Source of the DNA: Methylocystis sp. SC2
GTDB taxonomy: Bacteria; Pseudomonadota; Alphaproteobacteria; Rhizobiales; Beijerinckiaceae
Length of the DNA stretch: 64,000 bases
Assembly: GCF_000304315.1 (NCBI RefSeq)
Contig: NC_018485.1
Span: 1,024,501-1,088,500 of the forward strand
Direction of reading: 5' to 3'
Shown: in pieces, positions 24,025 through 33,373 of the stretch
Numbering within the stretch: the stretch's first letter is position 1
Layout: every line of letters starts with the position of its first letter
Made by a program: the position numbers and the translations under genes
Notes under the pieces: model-generated
Database searches by the model: none
What the model saw: the letters and a program-made list of their open reading frames with translations, nothing else
Told to the model about the DNA's origin: nothing

Positions 24025-26496
24025 ATGAACAAAACGGCCGACTCCACCAATTCCAAAGAGACCAAGCCGGCGCATTCGGCCTTCGGGAGGTTTATTCGCT
24101 TTTTCAACGAGGTGAACATCGCCGACGTGCCGCTGGTGGGCGGCAAGAACGCCTCGCTCGGCGAAATGTACCGGGAGCTGACGGCCAAGGGCATCCAGGT
24201 GCCCAATGGCTTCGCCGTCACCGCCGAAGCCTATCGCTACACGCTCGATACAGCGGGCGTCTGGGCCGCGCTTCGAGAGGCGCTCGACGGATTGGACCCG
24301 TCTGACGTCGATGATCTCGCCAAGCGCGCCGCGCGCGCCCGCGACATCGTTTATGGCGCGCCGACGCCCCCCGATGTCGAAGCCGAAATTCGCAGCGCCC
24401 TCGCCCGCCTCACCGACGAATACGGATCCGATCTGACGGTCGCCGTGCGCTCGTCGGCGACGGCGGAAGATTTGCCGAGCGCAAGTTTCGCCGGACAACA
24501 TGACACCTATCTCAATGTGCGCGGCCCCGCCGCCGTTCTCGACGCGATTCGTCATTGCTTTGCGAGCCTGTTCACCGACCGCGCCATCCGCTATCGGATC
24601 GACAATGGGTTCGATCATTTCAAAGTGTTCAACTCTGTCGGCGTGATGAAAATGGTGCGCTCGGATTTGGCGGCGTCCGGCGTCGTCTTCACGATCGACA
24701 CCGAAAGCGGATTCGAGGACGTTGTCTTCATCACCGGCGCCTACGGCCTTGGCGAAAATGTCGTGCAGGGCGCGGTCGACCCGGACGAATTCTACGTCTT
24801 CAAGCCGACCTATCGGCAGGGCAAGCGCGCTGTTTTGAAGCGCGCGCTGGGAGCGAAAAAAATCAGGATGGTCTTTTCGGACCGGGGCCGGACGACGACG
24901 CGCAACATCCCCACCGACGCCAAGGAAAGAGAGAAATTCTGCATCACCGACGAAGAGGCGCTGAGGCTCGCCGGCCAGGCGATCGAGATCGAGGACCACT
25001 ATAGCGCCAAGGCCGGCGCGCGCCGCCCCATGGACATCGAATGGGCCAAGGACGGTCTCGACGGCCGTCTCTACATCGTGCAGGCCCGCCCCGAAACCGT
25101 GGCGTCGCGCCGCGACCGCAACATTGCCGAAATCTATAAGGTGACGAAGCACGGCGGGGTGAAAGTCGAAGGGCGCGCGGTCGGCGCGAAGATCGCCAGC
25201 GGCAAGGCGCGCGTGATCGAGCGCGCCAGCGAGCTTTCAACCTTCGTGCCGGGCGAGATCCTCGTCGCCGATACGACCTCGCCCGACTGGGGCACGGTCA
25301 TGAAATCGGCCGCCGCCATCGTGACGAACCGCGGCGGTCGCACGTGCCATGCGGCGATCGTCGCGCGCGAACTTGGCATTCCGGCCATCGTCGGCACGGA
25401 CGCGGCGACGCGACTCATTCGCACCGGCGACATGATCTCTGTGAGCTGCGCCGAGGGCGACGTCGGGAAGGTCTATGAAGGCGGCATCGAGTTCGAGGTG
25501 GAGCGCGTCGATCTTTCGACTCTGACGAAGCCCGCCACCCATGTGATGATGAACGTCGGCAATCCCGACATCGCTTTCGGTCTTGCCGCTCTGCCCAACG
25601 ACGGCGTCGGCCTTGCGCGCATGGAGTTCATTATTGCCGACTCGATCAAGGCGCATCCGATGGCGCTCGTTCACCCGGAGCGGCTCGGCGCGCGCGAACG
25701 CGCCCAAATTGCGCGACTGGCCGCCAATTGTGCAAGCCCCAGCGAATTCTTCGTGAAGCGCTTGTCCGAAGGCGTCGGCGCGATCGCGGCGGCGTTTTAT
25801 CCAAAGCCCGTCGTCGTGCGCATGTCCGACTTCAAGAGCAATGAATATGCCTCATTGCTCGGCGGAGAGGTTTTCGAAACGCAGGAAGCCAATCCGATGA
25901 TCGGCTTTCGCGGCGCGTCGCGCTATGCTCACCCTGCTTACCGGGAAGGCTTCGCGCTCGAATGCGCCGCAATGACCCGCGTGCGCGACGAGATGGGTCT
26001 GACCAACGTCAAGCTGATGATTCCCTTCTGCCGCCGGATCGAAGAAGCGGAGAAGGTCATGTCGCTGATGCGCGAACTCGGTCTCGAACGCGGCAAGAAC
26101 GGGCTCGAAATCTACGTGATGTGCGAAATTCCAAACAACGTCATGCTTATCGACGACTTCTCCAAACATTTCGACGGTTTTTCGATCGGCTCGAACGATC
26201 TGACGCAACTGACGCTTGGCGTCGACCGCGACTCCGAAACCGTCGCCTTCGACTTCGACGAGCGGGACGAAGGCGTCAAGGAGATCATTCGTTTGGCGGT
26301 CGAAGGGGCCAAGCGCAACGGTCGGCACTGCGGCATTTGCGGCCAGGCGCCCTCGGATTATTTGGAGATCGCTGAATTCCTCGTGCGCTTGGGAATCGAT
26401 TCGATCAGCCTCAATCCCGACACGGTCTTGCAGACCACAAGACGCATCGTCGACCTGGAGAAGCGTCTTGGTCGAGAGCCGCGCAAGGCGGATTGA
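24025..26496 (+). CDS. ppsA: Phosphoenolpyruvate synthase
   Basis: Converts pyruvate, ATP and water to PEP, AMP and phosphate. The 823-residue product shows the N-terminal ATP-grasp domain (VGGKNASLGEMYREL, AVRSSATAEDLPSASFAGQ), the phosphohistidine swivelling domain with His442 in GGRTCHAAIVARELGIPAIVG, and the C-terminal PEP-binding barrel with catalytic Cys772 (GRHCGICGQAPSD) and IGSNDLTQLTLGVDRD. Cys-Gly-Ile-Cys-Gly-Gln at this place separates PEP synthase from PPDK. Length is standard. Single gene; with pckA at 55.6 kb it provides gluconeogenic entry for pyruvate and oxaloacetate. Confidence 0.97.
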   Translation: MNKTADSTNSKETKPAHSAFGRFIRFFNEVNIADVPLVGGKNASLGEMYRELTAKGIQVPNGFAVTAEAYRYTLDTAGVWAALREALDGLDPSDVDDLAKRAARARDIVYGAPTPPDVEAEIRSALARLTDEYGSDLTVAVRSSATAEDLPSASFAGQHDTYLNVRGPAAVLDAIRHCFASLFTDRAIRYRIDNGFDHFKVFNSVGVMKMVRSDLAASGVVFTIDTESGFEDVVFITGAYGLGENVVQGAVDPDEFYVFKPTYRQGKRAVLKRALGAKKIRMVFSDRGRTTTRNIPTDAKEREKFCITDEEALRLAGQAIEIEDHYSAKAGARRPMDIEWAKDGLDGRLYIVQARPETVASRRDRNIAEIYKVTKHGGVKVEGRAVGAKIASGKARVIERASELSTFVPGEILVADTTSPDWGTVMKSAAAIVTNRGGRTCHAAIVARELGIPAIVGTDAATRLIRTGDMISVSCAEGDVGKVYEGGIEFEVERVDLSTLTKPATHVMMNVGNPDIAFGLAALPNDGVGLARMEFIIADSIKAHPMALVHPERLGARERAQIARLAANCASPSEFFVKRLSEGVGAIAAAFYPKPVVVRMSDFKSNEYASLLGGEVFETQEANPMIGFRGASRYAHPAYREGFALECAAMTRVRDEMGLTNVKLMIPFCRRIEEAEKVMSLMRELGLERGKNGLEIYVMCEIPNNVMLIDDFSKHFDGFSIGSNDLTQLTLGVDRDSETVAFDFDERDEGVKEIIRLAVEGAKRNGRHCGICGQAPSDYLEIAEFLVRLGIDSISLNPDTVLQTTRRIVDLEKRLGREPRKAD

Positions 26497-26601
26497 CCGG
26501 TCCGGCGCGTCTTTGCATTCATTCAAACACCATCCACCCTCGGCGCCCGCGCAAGGCGTCGATTCGCTCGTGGCGCGCGTCGCCGAATAAAGGAAAAGCA
26601 A

Positions 26602-27672
26602 ATGAGCGCAGCCGCCAACCGGAAAGTCCTCGCGACGATGGCTCCCGCGGCCGGACTTGTGGGAGTCGCCGCGGCGCTGCATTTTGCGCAAGCAGGACCC
26701 ATCGTGAACTTCATCGCCTCGGCTTTGGCCCTGGCGAGCGTCGCGCATGTGATTGGCGAAGCCACCGATCAGCTTGGCAATCACCTCTCGCCGGCGGCGA
26801 CGGGCATTGTTCAGTCGGCGGTCGGCAATCTGCCGGAACTGTTCGTCTGCATCTTCGCGCTCCGGGCCGGGCTGCTGACCGTCGTGCAGGCGTCGCTGAT
26901 CGGCTCCATTCTGTCGAACGCGCTTCTTGTCCTGGGCCTCGCTTTTATCAGCGGCGGGTGGAGGGTCGGCGTCCTTCACTTCGAAAGTCAGACGCCGCGA
27001 ATGATCGCGACGCTGCTTCTGCTGGCGGTGTCGGCGCTGGTGCTGCCGACGCTCGCGCAGGAGCTGCATCTGCCGAGCGGCGCGCATGAGCAGGAGCTCG
27101 CCGTCGTCTGCGCGATCGTGCTTCTTTTCGTTTTTGTTGTGCTCACCCATGCGATGCTCAGTCAGGGGCAGCGCACGCTGCCGGCCGAGACCCATGCGCG
27201 CGCGCATGCATGGTCGCTCGGCGCCGCGATCGGCGTTCTCGCGGCCTGCGGCGGCGGCGCCGCCTTCGTCTCCGACTGGTTTGTCGACGCGCTCGGTCCG
27301 GCGATCGAAACGCTGGGCGTCAGCGAAGCCTTCTCGGGCCTTGTAATCGTCGCCATCGCCGGCAACGCCGTCGAAAACGTCGTTGGAATTCGGCTCGCGG
27401 CGCAAGGCAAGGCCGATCTCGCGGTCAGCGTTATTCTGAACTCGGCGCTTCAGGTCGCCGTGGCGCTTATTCCGATTCTGGTGCTCGTCAGTTTTGCGAT
27501 GGGCGGCGCGGCCCCGTTCACGCTCGCCATTCCGCCGATTCTTGCGGCGGCCATGTTTCTTTCAGTGCTCGTGGTCACAGTGGTCACCGTCGACGGCCGG
27601 GCGGACATGGTCGACGGGGCGGCGCTGGTCGGTCTTTACGTCATTGTCGCGGCGATCTTCTGGTGGGGCTAG
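26602..27672 (+). CDS. caxA: Ca2+/H+ antiporter (CaCA family)
   Basis: A 356-residue inner-membrane exchanger with about eleven helices that exports Ca2+ for H+. The two inverted alpha repeats are clear: TGIVQSAVGNLPELFVCIFALRAG with GSILSNALLVLG in the first half, and VIVAIAGNAVENVVGIRLA with VSVILNSALQVALIP-type sequence in the second. The glutamates in GNLPE and GNAVEN are the ion-binding residues. AGGAAAAG lies 5-6 bases before the ATG. It follows ppsA by 105 bases and may be a separate unit. Confidence 0.92.
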   Translation: MSAAANRKVLATMAPAAGLVGVAAALHFAQAGPIVNFIASALALASVAHVIGEATDQLGNHLSPAATGIVQSAVGNLPELFVCIFALRAGLLTVVQASLIGSILSNALLVLGLAFISGGWRVGVLHFESQTPRMIATLLLLAVSALVLPTLAQELHLPSGAHEQELAVVCAIVLLFVFVVLTHAMLSQGQRTLPAETHARAHAWSLGAAIGVLAACGGGAAFVSDWFVDALGPAIETLGVSEAFSGLVIVAIAGNAVENVVGIRLAAQGKADLAVSVILNSALQVAVALIPILVLVSFAMGGAAPFTLAIPPILAAAMFLSVLVVTVVTVDGRADMVDGAALVGLYVIVAAIFWWG

Positions 27673-27841
27673 ACCGCCCGTCCCCGGCGCCAATGCGACC
27701 TTTTCACACGCCTACGCCTTTTCCGGCCGCGAAGGGATGAGCGCCGTCGCTCTCGCCCTATATCTCTCGCCCTGAAGGCGCCGCGCAGCCGACGCGGCTA
27801 GCGTCGTGCGGGTAAACAGATCGCGGCGATGGGAGGGACTC

Positions 27842-28336
27842 ATGAAAACAACAATAGCGATCATCGTCGCCGGCGTCCTCGCCTGCGGCGGAGCGGCCCA
27901 GGGCGGCGCAGTCGAAGCGCATCGCGTGTTTCTTCCGCAAAACATGAAATGGGAGCCGGCGCCGAGTTCGCTGCCCGGCGGCGCCGAAATGGCGGTGCTG
28001 TACGGGGATCCAGGCAAAGAAGGCGACTTCGTCGTCAGGATCAAAGCGCCGAAAGGCTACCGCGTCCCACCACACACGCATTCCAAGGCCGAACTCGTCA
28101 CGATCATCTCCGGCGCCTTCAGTTTCGGTCGAGGACAGGCGGCCGACCGCGCCACGGTCGAGAAGCTGCCGGCGGGAAGCTTCATTTCGATGCCCGCCGG
28201 CGTGCTGCATTATGTTTTCGTCGACGAGGATTCAGTGCTCCAGATCAACGCCGCCGGTCCTTGGCAGATCGACTATTACGATCCGAAAGACGACCCGCGG
28301 CTGAATATTGCGCCTGCGGGGGCGCCTGCGCGCTAA
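27842..28336 (+). CDS. Secreted cupin domain protein
   Basis: A 164-residue exported protein. The signal peptide is residues 1-22 (KTTIAIIVAGVLACGGAAQG). A single cupin barrel follows, with the metal-site motif VPPHTHSKAELVTIISGAFS (His-X-His and Glu) and a second-motif histidine in MPAGVLHYVF. Similar DUF4437/cupin_2 proteins have no settled function. GGAGGG 4 bases before the ATG at 27842 fixes the start; the frame is open 36 bases further upstream. Two hairpins downstream may end its transcript. Confidence 0.85.
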   Translation: MKTTIAIIVAGVLACGGAAQGGAVEAHRVFLPQNMKWEPAPSSLPGGAEMAVLYGDPGKEGDFVVRIKAPKGYRVPPHTHSKAELVTIISGAFSFGRGQAADRATVEKLPAGSFISMPAGVLHYVFVDEDSVLQINAAGPWQIDYYDPKDDPRLNIAPAGAPAR

Positions 28337-28354
28337 GCGAAAACGCTCAAAGAA

Positions 28355-28392
28355 AACGGCTCGCGCCTTTACATCCGAGGTCGCGAGCCGTT
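28355..28392. terminator. Hairpin downstream of the cupin gene
   Basis: An 11-bp perfect stem AACGGCTCGCG / CGCGAGCCGTT with a 16-base loop starts 18 bases after the cupin stop codon. It lacks a strong T tract on the plus strand, so it may be a weak or Rho-assisted terminator. Confidence 0.45.
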
Positions 28393-28445
28393 CCGTGTAG
28401 GGCTACCGCGGGCAGCGGCCGCCTCTCGATGAAAACCTAGGCCCA

Positions 28446-28476
28446 GCGCAACGGAATGCAAGCAGGGCCGTTGCGC
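28446..28476. terminator. Second hairpin downstream of the cupin gene
   Basis: A perfect 9-bp stem GCGCAACGG / CCGTTGCGC with a 13-base loop, about 55 bases after the previous hairpin. No T tract; role uncertain. Confidence 0.3.
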
Positions 28477-28578
28477 CCTCGTCCGCCCCCGGAGCTCGCG
28501 AGGAACATTTGCCGAGCGTGAGAGTTGCGCTTTGAAACTGTCGCGCAAGGGGCGCGCCCGGACAAGCGGAGTTCAGCC

Positions 28579-28734
28579 ATGCTCTCGACCGTCCTGATTG
28601 TCGTTCTGCTGTTGTTGCTTATCGGCGCCCTGCCGACATGGCCTTACAGCTCTGGATGGGGATATGGCCCCGGCGGAATTGTCGGCGCCCTGCTCGCAAT
28701 CGTCCTCGTGATGGCGCTCATCGGCAGGCTGTAG
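28579..28734 (+). CDS. DUF3309 family small membrane protein
   Basis: A 51-residue protein of the DUF3309 family: MLSTVLIVVLLLLLIGALPT, then WPYSSGWGYGPGG and a second hydrophobic segment ending ALIGRL. Two short transmembrane helices flank the conserved aromatic-glycine loop. Common in alpha- and betaproteobacteria; function unknown. CGGAG lies about 7 bases before the ATG. The frame is open 54 bases upstream, but the family N-terminus fixes the start at 28579. Confidence 0.88.
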   Translation: MLSTVLIVVLLLLLIGALPTWPYSSGWGYGPGGIVGALLAIVLVMALIGRL

Positions 28735-28782
28735 CAATTTGGAGCCGGCGCGGCGTAGCGATGGCTTGCGCGGGGTTGCGCA

Positions 28783-29925
28783 ATGACCGAGACGAGAATG
28801 GCGCCGCTCGAGCGCGGTCGCGCCGAATCTGACGGCCCGCCATCGAGCGCCGCCCGGCGGGTGGGATTCGTTCGACGTCACCCGGCGCTTATCCTCTTGG
28901 GCGCGCTGGCGCTGATCATGCTCGGCGTCGGCGGGTTTATTTACTGGGACTATGCGTCGCATTTCGAAACGACCGACGACGCTTTCGTCGACGCGCGCCA
29001 ATATTCCATTTCTCCGAAAGTCTCCGGCTATCTCACCGCGGTCGAGGTGACCGACAATCAACATGTCTCCCCCGGCGACGTCATCGCGCGCATCGATCAG
29101 CGCGACTATCGAATTGCCCTCGCTGACGCGGAGGCTCAACTCGCCGCGGCGCAAGCGAGCGCGAAGAATCTCGATGCGCAAATCGCCGCGCAGCGCGCTC
29201 AGATCGGCGCCTCCGAAGCTCAAGTCGAGCAGTCCCAGGCTGCGCTGCGCTTCGCCCAGCAGGAGGCGACGCGATCTCGCACGCTTGTCCAGCGCGGCAC
29301 CGGCACCGTGCAACGCCAGCAGCAAACCTCGTCGCAGCTCGGGCAAGAACAGGCCCGACGCGAGCGCGCCGGCGACACGCTTCAGGCGGCGCGCGCTCAG
29401 GTCCAGTCGCTCGAGGCGCAGCGCGCGACGGCGGAGGCGCGGATCGGGCAGGCCAGCGCGCAGGTCGATAAGGCGCGCCTCGACCTCTCTTATACGACGG
29501 TGAAGGCCGCCGAATCTGGCCGCGTCGTTCGACTGACAGCGGCGGTTGGCCAGCTTGTGCAGGCCGGCACAAGCCTTGCGATGTTTGTTCCCGACAACAT
29601 CTGGGTGACCGCAAATTTCAAGGAGACGCAGCTCGACGACATGCGGCCGGGCCAGCCCGTGCAAATGCGCATCGACGCTTATCCCGAACGCGAGTTCAGG
29701 GGCCGCGTCGTCAGCGTTCAGCCGGGCTCCGGCACGGCGTTCTCGCTGCTCCCGGCCGAGAACGCCACAGGCAATTACGTCAAGATCGTTCAAAGAGTGC
29801 CCGTAAAAATCTCGTTTAGCGATTTGCCGTCCGACGTGGTGCTGGGTCCTGGGATGTCGGTCGTCCCGAGCATTCGCGTGCGCCCGCAGCTCTCGATCTA
29901 CGAACGTTTGAGAACCCGATTGTGA
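28783..29925 (+). CDS. emrA: EmrA-type membrane fusion protein (HlyD family)
   Basis: Periplasmic adaptor of a tripartite efflux pump, 380 residues. One transmembrane helix lies at about 33-55 (HPALILLGALALIMLGVGGF). Then come the split lipoyl/barrel-sandwich domain (TTDDAFVDARQYSISPKVSGYL, later YTTVKAAESGRVVRL), a long alpha-helical hairpin (about 110-235) rich in Gln/Ala heptads, and a beta-barrel domain (FVPDNIWVTANFKETQLDDM). Its stop overlaps the start of the MFS gene (GTGA), so the two are translationally coupled. No TolC-type outer-membrane gene is in the window. Confidence 0.93.
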   Translation: MTETRMAPLERGRAESDGPPSSAARRVGFVRRHPALILLGALALIMLGVGGFIYWDYASHFETTDDAFVDARQYSISPKVSGYLTAVEVTDNQHVSPGDVIARIDQRDYRIALADAEAQLAAAQASAKNLDAQIAAQRAQIGASEAQVEQSQAALRFAQQEATRSRTLVQRGTGTVQRQQQTSSQLGQEQARRERAGDTLQAARAQVQSLEAQRATAEARIGQASAQVDKARLDLSYTTVKAAESGRVVRLTAAVGQLVQAGTSLAMFVPDNIWVTANFKETQLDDMRPGQPVQMRIDAYPEREFRGRVVSVQPGSGTAFSLLPAENATGNYVKIVQRVPVKISFSDLPSDVVLGPGMSVVPSIRVRPQLSIYERLRTRL

Positions 29926-31502
29926 GCGTCGCAGACGACGTCGGCGCCGCCGGGGAAGCGTCGGATTCCCCTAATCCTTGGCTGATCGCCATGGTCGTCT
30001 CGGTCGCGACCTTCATGGAAGTTCTGGACACGACCATCGCCAATGTGGCCCTGCCCTATATCGCCGGCGGCATGGGCGTCTCGCCCGACGAAGCCACCTG
30101 GGTGGTGACGACCTATCTCGTCTCTAATGCGGTGATCCTGACGGCAAGCAGCCATCTGGCGAAGGCGCTTGGCCGCAAACCGTTTTTTCTTGTCTGTCTC
30201 GCGCTTTTCACCGCCAGTTCGATATTGTGCGGCTTCGCCTGGGACATCCGTTCGCTGCTTTTTTTTCGAGTCCTGCAAGGGCTTGGCGGCGGCGGAATGG
30301 TGCCCGTCTCGCAGTCGATTTTGGCCGACGCCTTTCCGCCGGAAAAGCGGGGACAGGGATTCGCGCTCTTTGGCATCGCGGTCGTCGTTGCGCCCGTCAT
30401 CGGTCCGACGCTCGGCGGCTGGCTTTCCGACAATTACTCCTGGCACTGGTGTTTCCTGATCAACGGCCCCATCGGGCTTCTGTCGATCGCAATGGTCGCC
30501 GTTGTGTTGCGCGAACCGGAAGACAGGCCGTCGGCGGCGCCCTTCGATCTCGTCGGCTTTCTTCTCGTTTCGACCTTCCTCGGCTCTCTCGAAGTCGTGC
30601 TCGACCGCGGTCAGCGCGAAGACTGGTTTGGCTCGAACTTCATCGTGGGATTCGCCATCCTCTCGGCCGCCGCCTTCGCCTTCATGATCCCCTGGGAGGC
30701 GACACGCGAAAACCCGGTGGTCGACATTCGGATGATCGCCACGCGGCAGTTCGGCGCCTGCTTCGCTGTGATGATGGCGCTCGGCGCGGTCCTCATCGCG
30801 ACGACGCAAATACTGCCGCAGCTGTTGCAGCTCTCCTTCGGCTATACGGCGACTCTCGCTGGACTGGTGCTGTCCCCTGGAGGCGTCGTCACGATGGCGA
30901 TGATGATCGTCGTCGGGCGGCTATCGAGCCTAGTGCAGCCAAAATATCTCATCATGGCGGGAGCGGCCATCGTCGCTCTTTCGATCTACAATCTGACGAG
31001 TTTCTATGGCGACGTCGATTTCTGGTATTTCGCGCGCACGCGCATCTACATCGGCATCGGCCTGCCGCTCATTTTCATTCCGATTACGACCGCGTCTTAC
31101 CAAGGCCTTCCACCGGAGAAGACGGATCAGGCTTCCGCTCTCATCAATGTCGCGCGCAATGTGGGAGGCTCCATAGGCGTCTCGCTTGCACAAAACGTCC
31201 TGGCGCATCGAGAACAGTTCCATTTGAATCGTCTCGCCGAAAATACGATTCCATCCAATATCCAGTTTCAGGAGACGTTGCGGCGCGCCACCGAACATTT
31301 CCTCGCCCTCGGCGGAACGGCGTCGGAGGCGCGGCGGCAGGCCGTCATCTGGATTGGCCGGCAGATGCAAACGCAGGCGTCCCATCTTGCCTATATCGAC
31401 GTTTTCTACGCCCTGACGCTCGTCGCAGCGACGATCATCCCGTTCGCCTTGTGTCTGCGCCGCGTCCGGCTCGGCGCTTCGAACTCCGCGCCAGCGCATT
31501 GA
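29922..31502 (+). CDS. emrB: EmrB/QacA-type MFS efflux transporter (DHA2)
   Basis: A 526-residue 14-helix proton-driven drug exporter. It shows DHA2 motifs: FMEVLDTTIANVALPYIAGG (motif D1), SSHLAKALGRKP (motif A), FFRVLQGLGGGGMVPVSQ (motif B) and GPTLGGWLSDNYSW (motif C). The GTG start overlaps the emrA stop by 4 bases. With the adaptor it would move hydrophobic compounds out across both membranes. No local regulator is visible, so the inducer is unknown. Confidence 0.94.
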   Translation: MSVADDVGAAGEASDSPNPWLIAMVVSVATFMEVLDTTIANVALPYIAGGMGVSPDEATWVVTTYLVSNAVILTASSHLAKALGRKPFFLVCLALFTASSILCGFAWDIRSLLFFRVLQGLGGGGMVPVSQSILADAFPPEKRGQGFALFGIAVVVAPVIGPTLGGWLSDNYSWHWCFLINGPIGLLSIAMVAVVLREPEDRPSAAPFDLVGFLLVSTFLGSLEVVLDRGQREDWFGSNFIVGFAILSAAAFAFMIPWEATRENPVVDIRMIATRQFGACFAVMMALGAVLIATTQILPQLLQLSFGYTATLAGLVLSPGGVVTMAMMIVVGRLSSLVQPKYLIMAGAAIVALSIYNLTSFYGDVDFWYFARTRIYIGIGLPLIFIPITTASYQGLPPEKTDQASALINVARNVGGSIGVSLAQNVLAHREQFHLNRLAENTIPSNIQFQETLRRATEHFLALGGTASEARRQAVIWIGRQMQTQASHLAYIDVFYALTLVAATIIPFALCLRRVRLGASNSAPAH

Positions 31503-31697
31503 GCCGCGCTCGACCGGCTTTTCGGCGCCGGATCGCCCCGGCGCGAAGCCGCGCGCCGTTCGGCCCGGGCGCGATCCCCCGTGCGCAGATATTCTTGCGC
31601 CTGCCCAACGAATTCCCGGCGGGGTTACTTTTTGTATTTTTCGCCATTAAAGTCCCGCCGCGCGGCTAAGTTCCGCACCCATCAATTGGAGTCGATA

Positions 31698-32234
31698 ATG
31701 TCTCATTTCTCGCTCGGCCGCGCGATGTGCGCGATATCTTTCATCGCGCTGTCGTCCAGCGCCGCCATGGCGCAGTCGGTGCAAGTCGGCACCCTTCTCT
31801 GCCATGTTTCCGGCGGCGTCGGCATGATCATCATGGAGAATCAGGCGCTCGACTGCGTCTATACGGACGCTAAGGGCAGCCCGCCCCAGCATTACATCGG
31901 CAGACTGACCAATGTCGGCGCCAATATTGGCATCAGCGGTCCGGGTCAGATGATTTGGAGCGTGCTTGCGGCCACCAACAGCGTCGCGCCTGGCGCGCTG
32001 GCCGGAGACTATGTCGGCGCGGAAGGGTCGGTCGCCGTCGGCGCCGGCGCCGGCGGAGCGGTCCTTGTCGGCGGCTCCAACAAGACCATCTCACTGCAGC
32101 CCGTGTCCGTCTCCCTTGGCACCGGCCTCAATGTTTCCGCCGGCGTCGGCAATGTCAGCCTGCAATATATGCCGGTGACCCCCCCGCCGCCGCCGCCCGC
32201 GCCGGCCAAGCCGAAGAAAACCCGCCATCGGTAA
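31698..32234 (+). CDS. DUF992 domain exported protein
   Basis: A 178-residue protein with a signal peptide (about 1-26, ending SSAAMAQS). The DUF992 domain starts VGTLLCHVSGGVGMII, with paired cysteines in LLCHV and ALDCVY. It continues YIGRLTNVGANIGISGPGQM and a Gly/Val-rich beta region. The tail is poly-Pro then basic (KPKKTRHR). Periplasmic or outer-membrane location is likely; function unknown. GGAG 8 bases before the ATG at 31698 fixes the start. Confidence 0.88.
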   Translation: MSHFSLGRAMCAISFIALSSSAAMAQSVQVGTLLCHVSGGVGMIIMENQALDCVYTDAKGSPPQHYIGRLTNVGANIGISGPGQMIWSVLAATNSVAPGALAGDYVGAEGSVAVGAGAGGAVLVGGSNKTISLQPVSVSLGTGLNVSAGVGNVSLQYMPVTPPPPPPAPAKPKKTRHR

Positions 32235-32259
32235 TCTCGGGCGCCGCAAAGGACGAAAA

Positions 32260-32285
32260 AAACGGGCGCGCCAGCGCGCCCGTTT
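32260..32285. terminator. Bidirectional rho-independent terminator
   Basis: A perfect 11-bp stem AAACGGGCGCG / CGCGCCCGTTT with a CCAG loop. A run of A before it gives a U tract on the minus strand, and TTTG follows on the plus strand. It lies between the convergent DUF992 and DUF4331 genes and probably serves both, more strongly the minus-strand one. Confidence 0.8.
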
Positions 32286-32297
32286 GTCGCCGCCGAA

Positions 32298-33305
32298 TTA
32301 CTTCGGGTGCGGCGTCCCGAGGTAGGGGAACTCTTTCAACGTGTCGGTATGCGGCTGCAGCCCATCCGGCGGGATGTCGCCTTTCGAGAGAAAGGACAGC
32401 CGAAAATTGATGACGTCGTCGGCGAAAGTGCGGCCGTTGGGATAGCCCGCGGGCCTGGTGGGATCGAAGCTCAGCATGTCCGGCAGGATGCCGTGTTCGT
32501 CGATCGCCGTGATCGCTTCATCCCTGGTGTAGTCGCCGGTATGGCCCATCAGATGAATGAACAGTTCGAGCCAGCGCGCGCGGTCGTTTACGGGTTCGCT
32601 GGCGTTATATTCTTCCTTTGTTTCATCGGTATTGAAGAAGCTGCTGACTGACGGATGGCCGGCGCGATCGGCATGAACCAGCTTGCCGTCGCTACGAACG
32701 CTGCACCGCCCCCAGATTCGAACCGTCGGATTGCCGCCGAGCGCGCTCGTCGGCATCTCGACCACGGTAGACAGGATGTTCGCCTCGGTGTTCGAATCCT
32801 TGCCCGTCCAGGGCGACTTCCCCCCCAGATGCGGCGCCGTGAAATTTCTGCCGCCGGACGTGTCGTACAAGGCCAGAATGCCGTCGTAGTCGAAAAAGAA
32901 CGCGTCGCTGCGAACGCCCGTGAAGAAGGTGAAATCGCCTGATCGCACGATGTTCGGCTTGGGCCCGAAGGAGACTTCCGCGCCGGAGACGATCTTCTCG
33001 CCGACGGGTTCGGGCGAATGCGACTCTGCCCCGTGCGCCAAATAAACGTCGTAAGTCTGCCTGCCGTTTTCCTTGGGCGAGAACACATAGCTGAACGCAA
33101 TATCCGTCAGGCAGTCGCCGTCATTGTCGATATTAAGCCGGTAGATCGCCTCAGGATGGAACTCATCGCAGGAGGGATTGGCGTTGAGGATGATCGCCGT
33201 CCGAGACGGATCGCTTGGAGACTGAAAGGCGTAGAGATCGCACAGGTCCAACCTTTGATCGCCGAGCGGCGGACCAAGACTAAGGCCGGTAAAATGATTC
33301 GACAC
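32298..33305 (-). CDS. DUF4331 family protein
   Basis: A 335-residue protein matching the DUF4331 pattern: VSNHFTGLSLGPPLGDQRLDL, CDLYAFQSPSDPSRTAIILN, YRLNIDNDGDCLTDIAFSY and FFDYDGIL. No signal peptide is visible from the chosen start. Function unknown. A GTG start is used because AGGAGG stands 6-7 bases before it; an upstream extension of 17 residues is basic and unlike the family. It lies 69 bases downstream of the mmsB stop on the same strand and could be read from the same transcript. Confidence 0.85.
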   Translation of the reverse strand: MSNHFTGLSLGPPLGDQRLDLCDLYAFQSPSDPSRTAIILNANPSCDEFHPEAIYRLNIDNDGDCLTDIAFSYVFSPKENGRQTYDVYLAHGAESHSPEPVGEKIVSGAEVSFGPKPNIVRSGDFTFFTGVRSDAFFFDYDGILALYDTSGGRNFTAPHLGGKSPWTGKDSNTEANILSTVVEMPTSALGGNPTVRIWGRCSVRSDGKLVHADRAGHPSVSSFFNTDETKEEYNASEPVNDRARWLELFIHLMGHTGDYTRDEAITAIDEHGILPDMLSFDPTRPAGYPNGRTFADDVINFRLSFLSKGDIPPDGLQPHTDTLKEFPYLGTPHPK

Positions 33306-33373
33306 GTGTCGCCTCCTATAAAGACGTGGAGAGAATGTGCGGCTGATCCGCTTCAAGCGCCTGCCGCCGCACG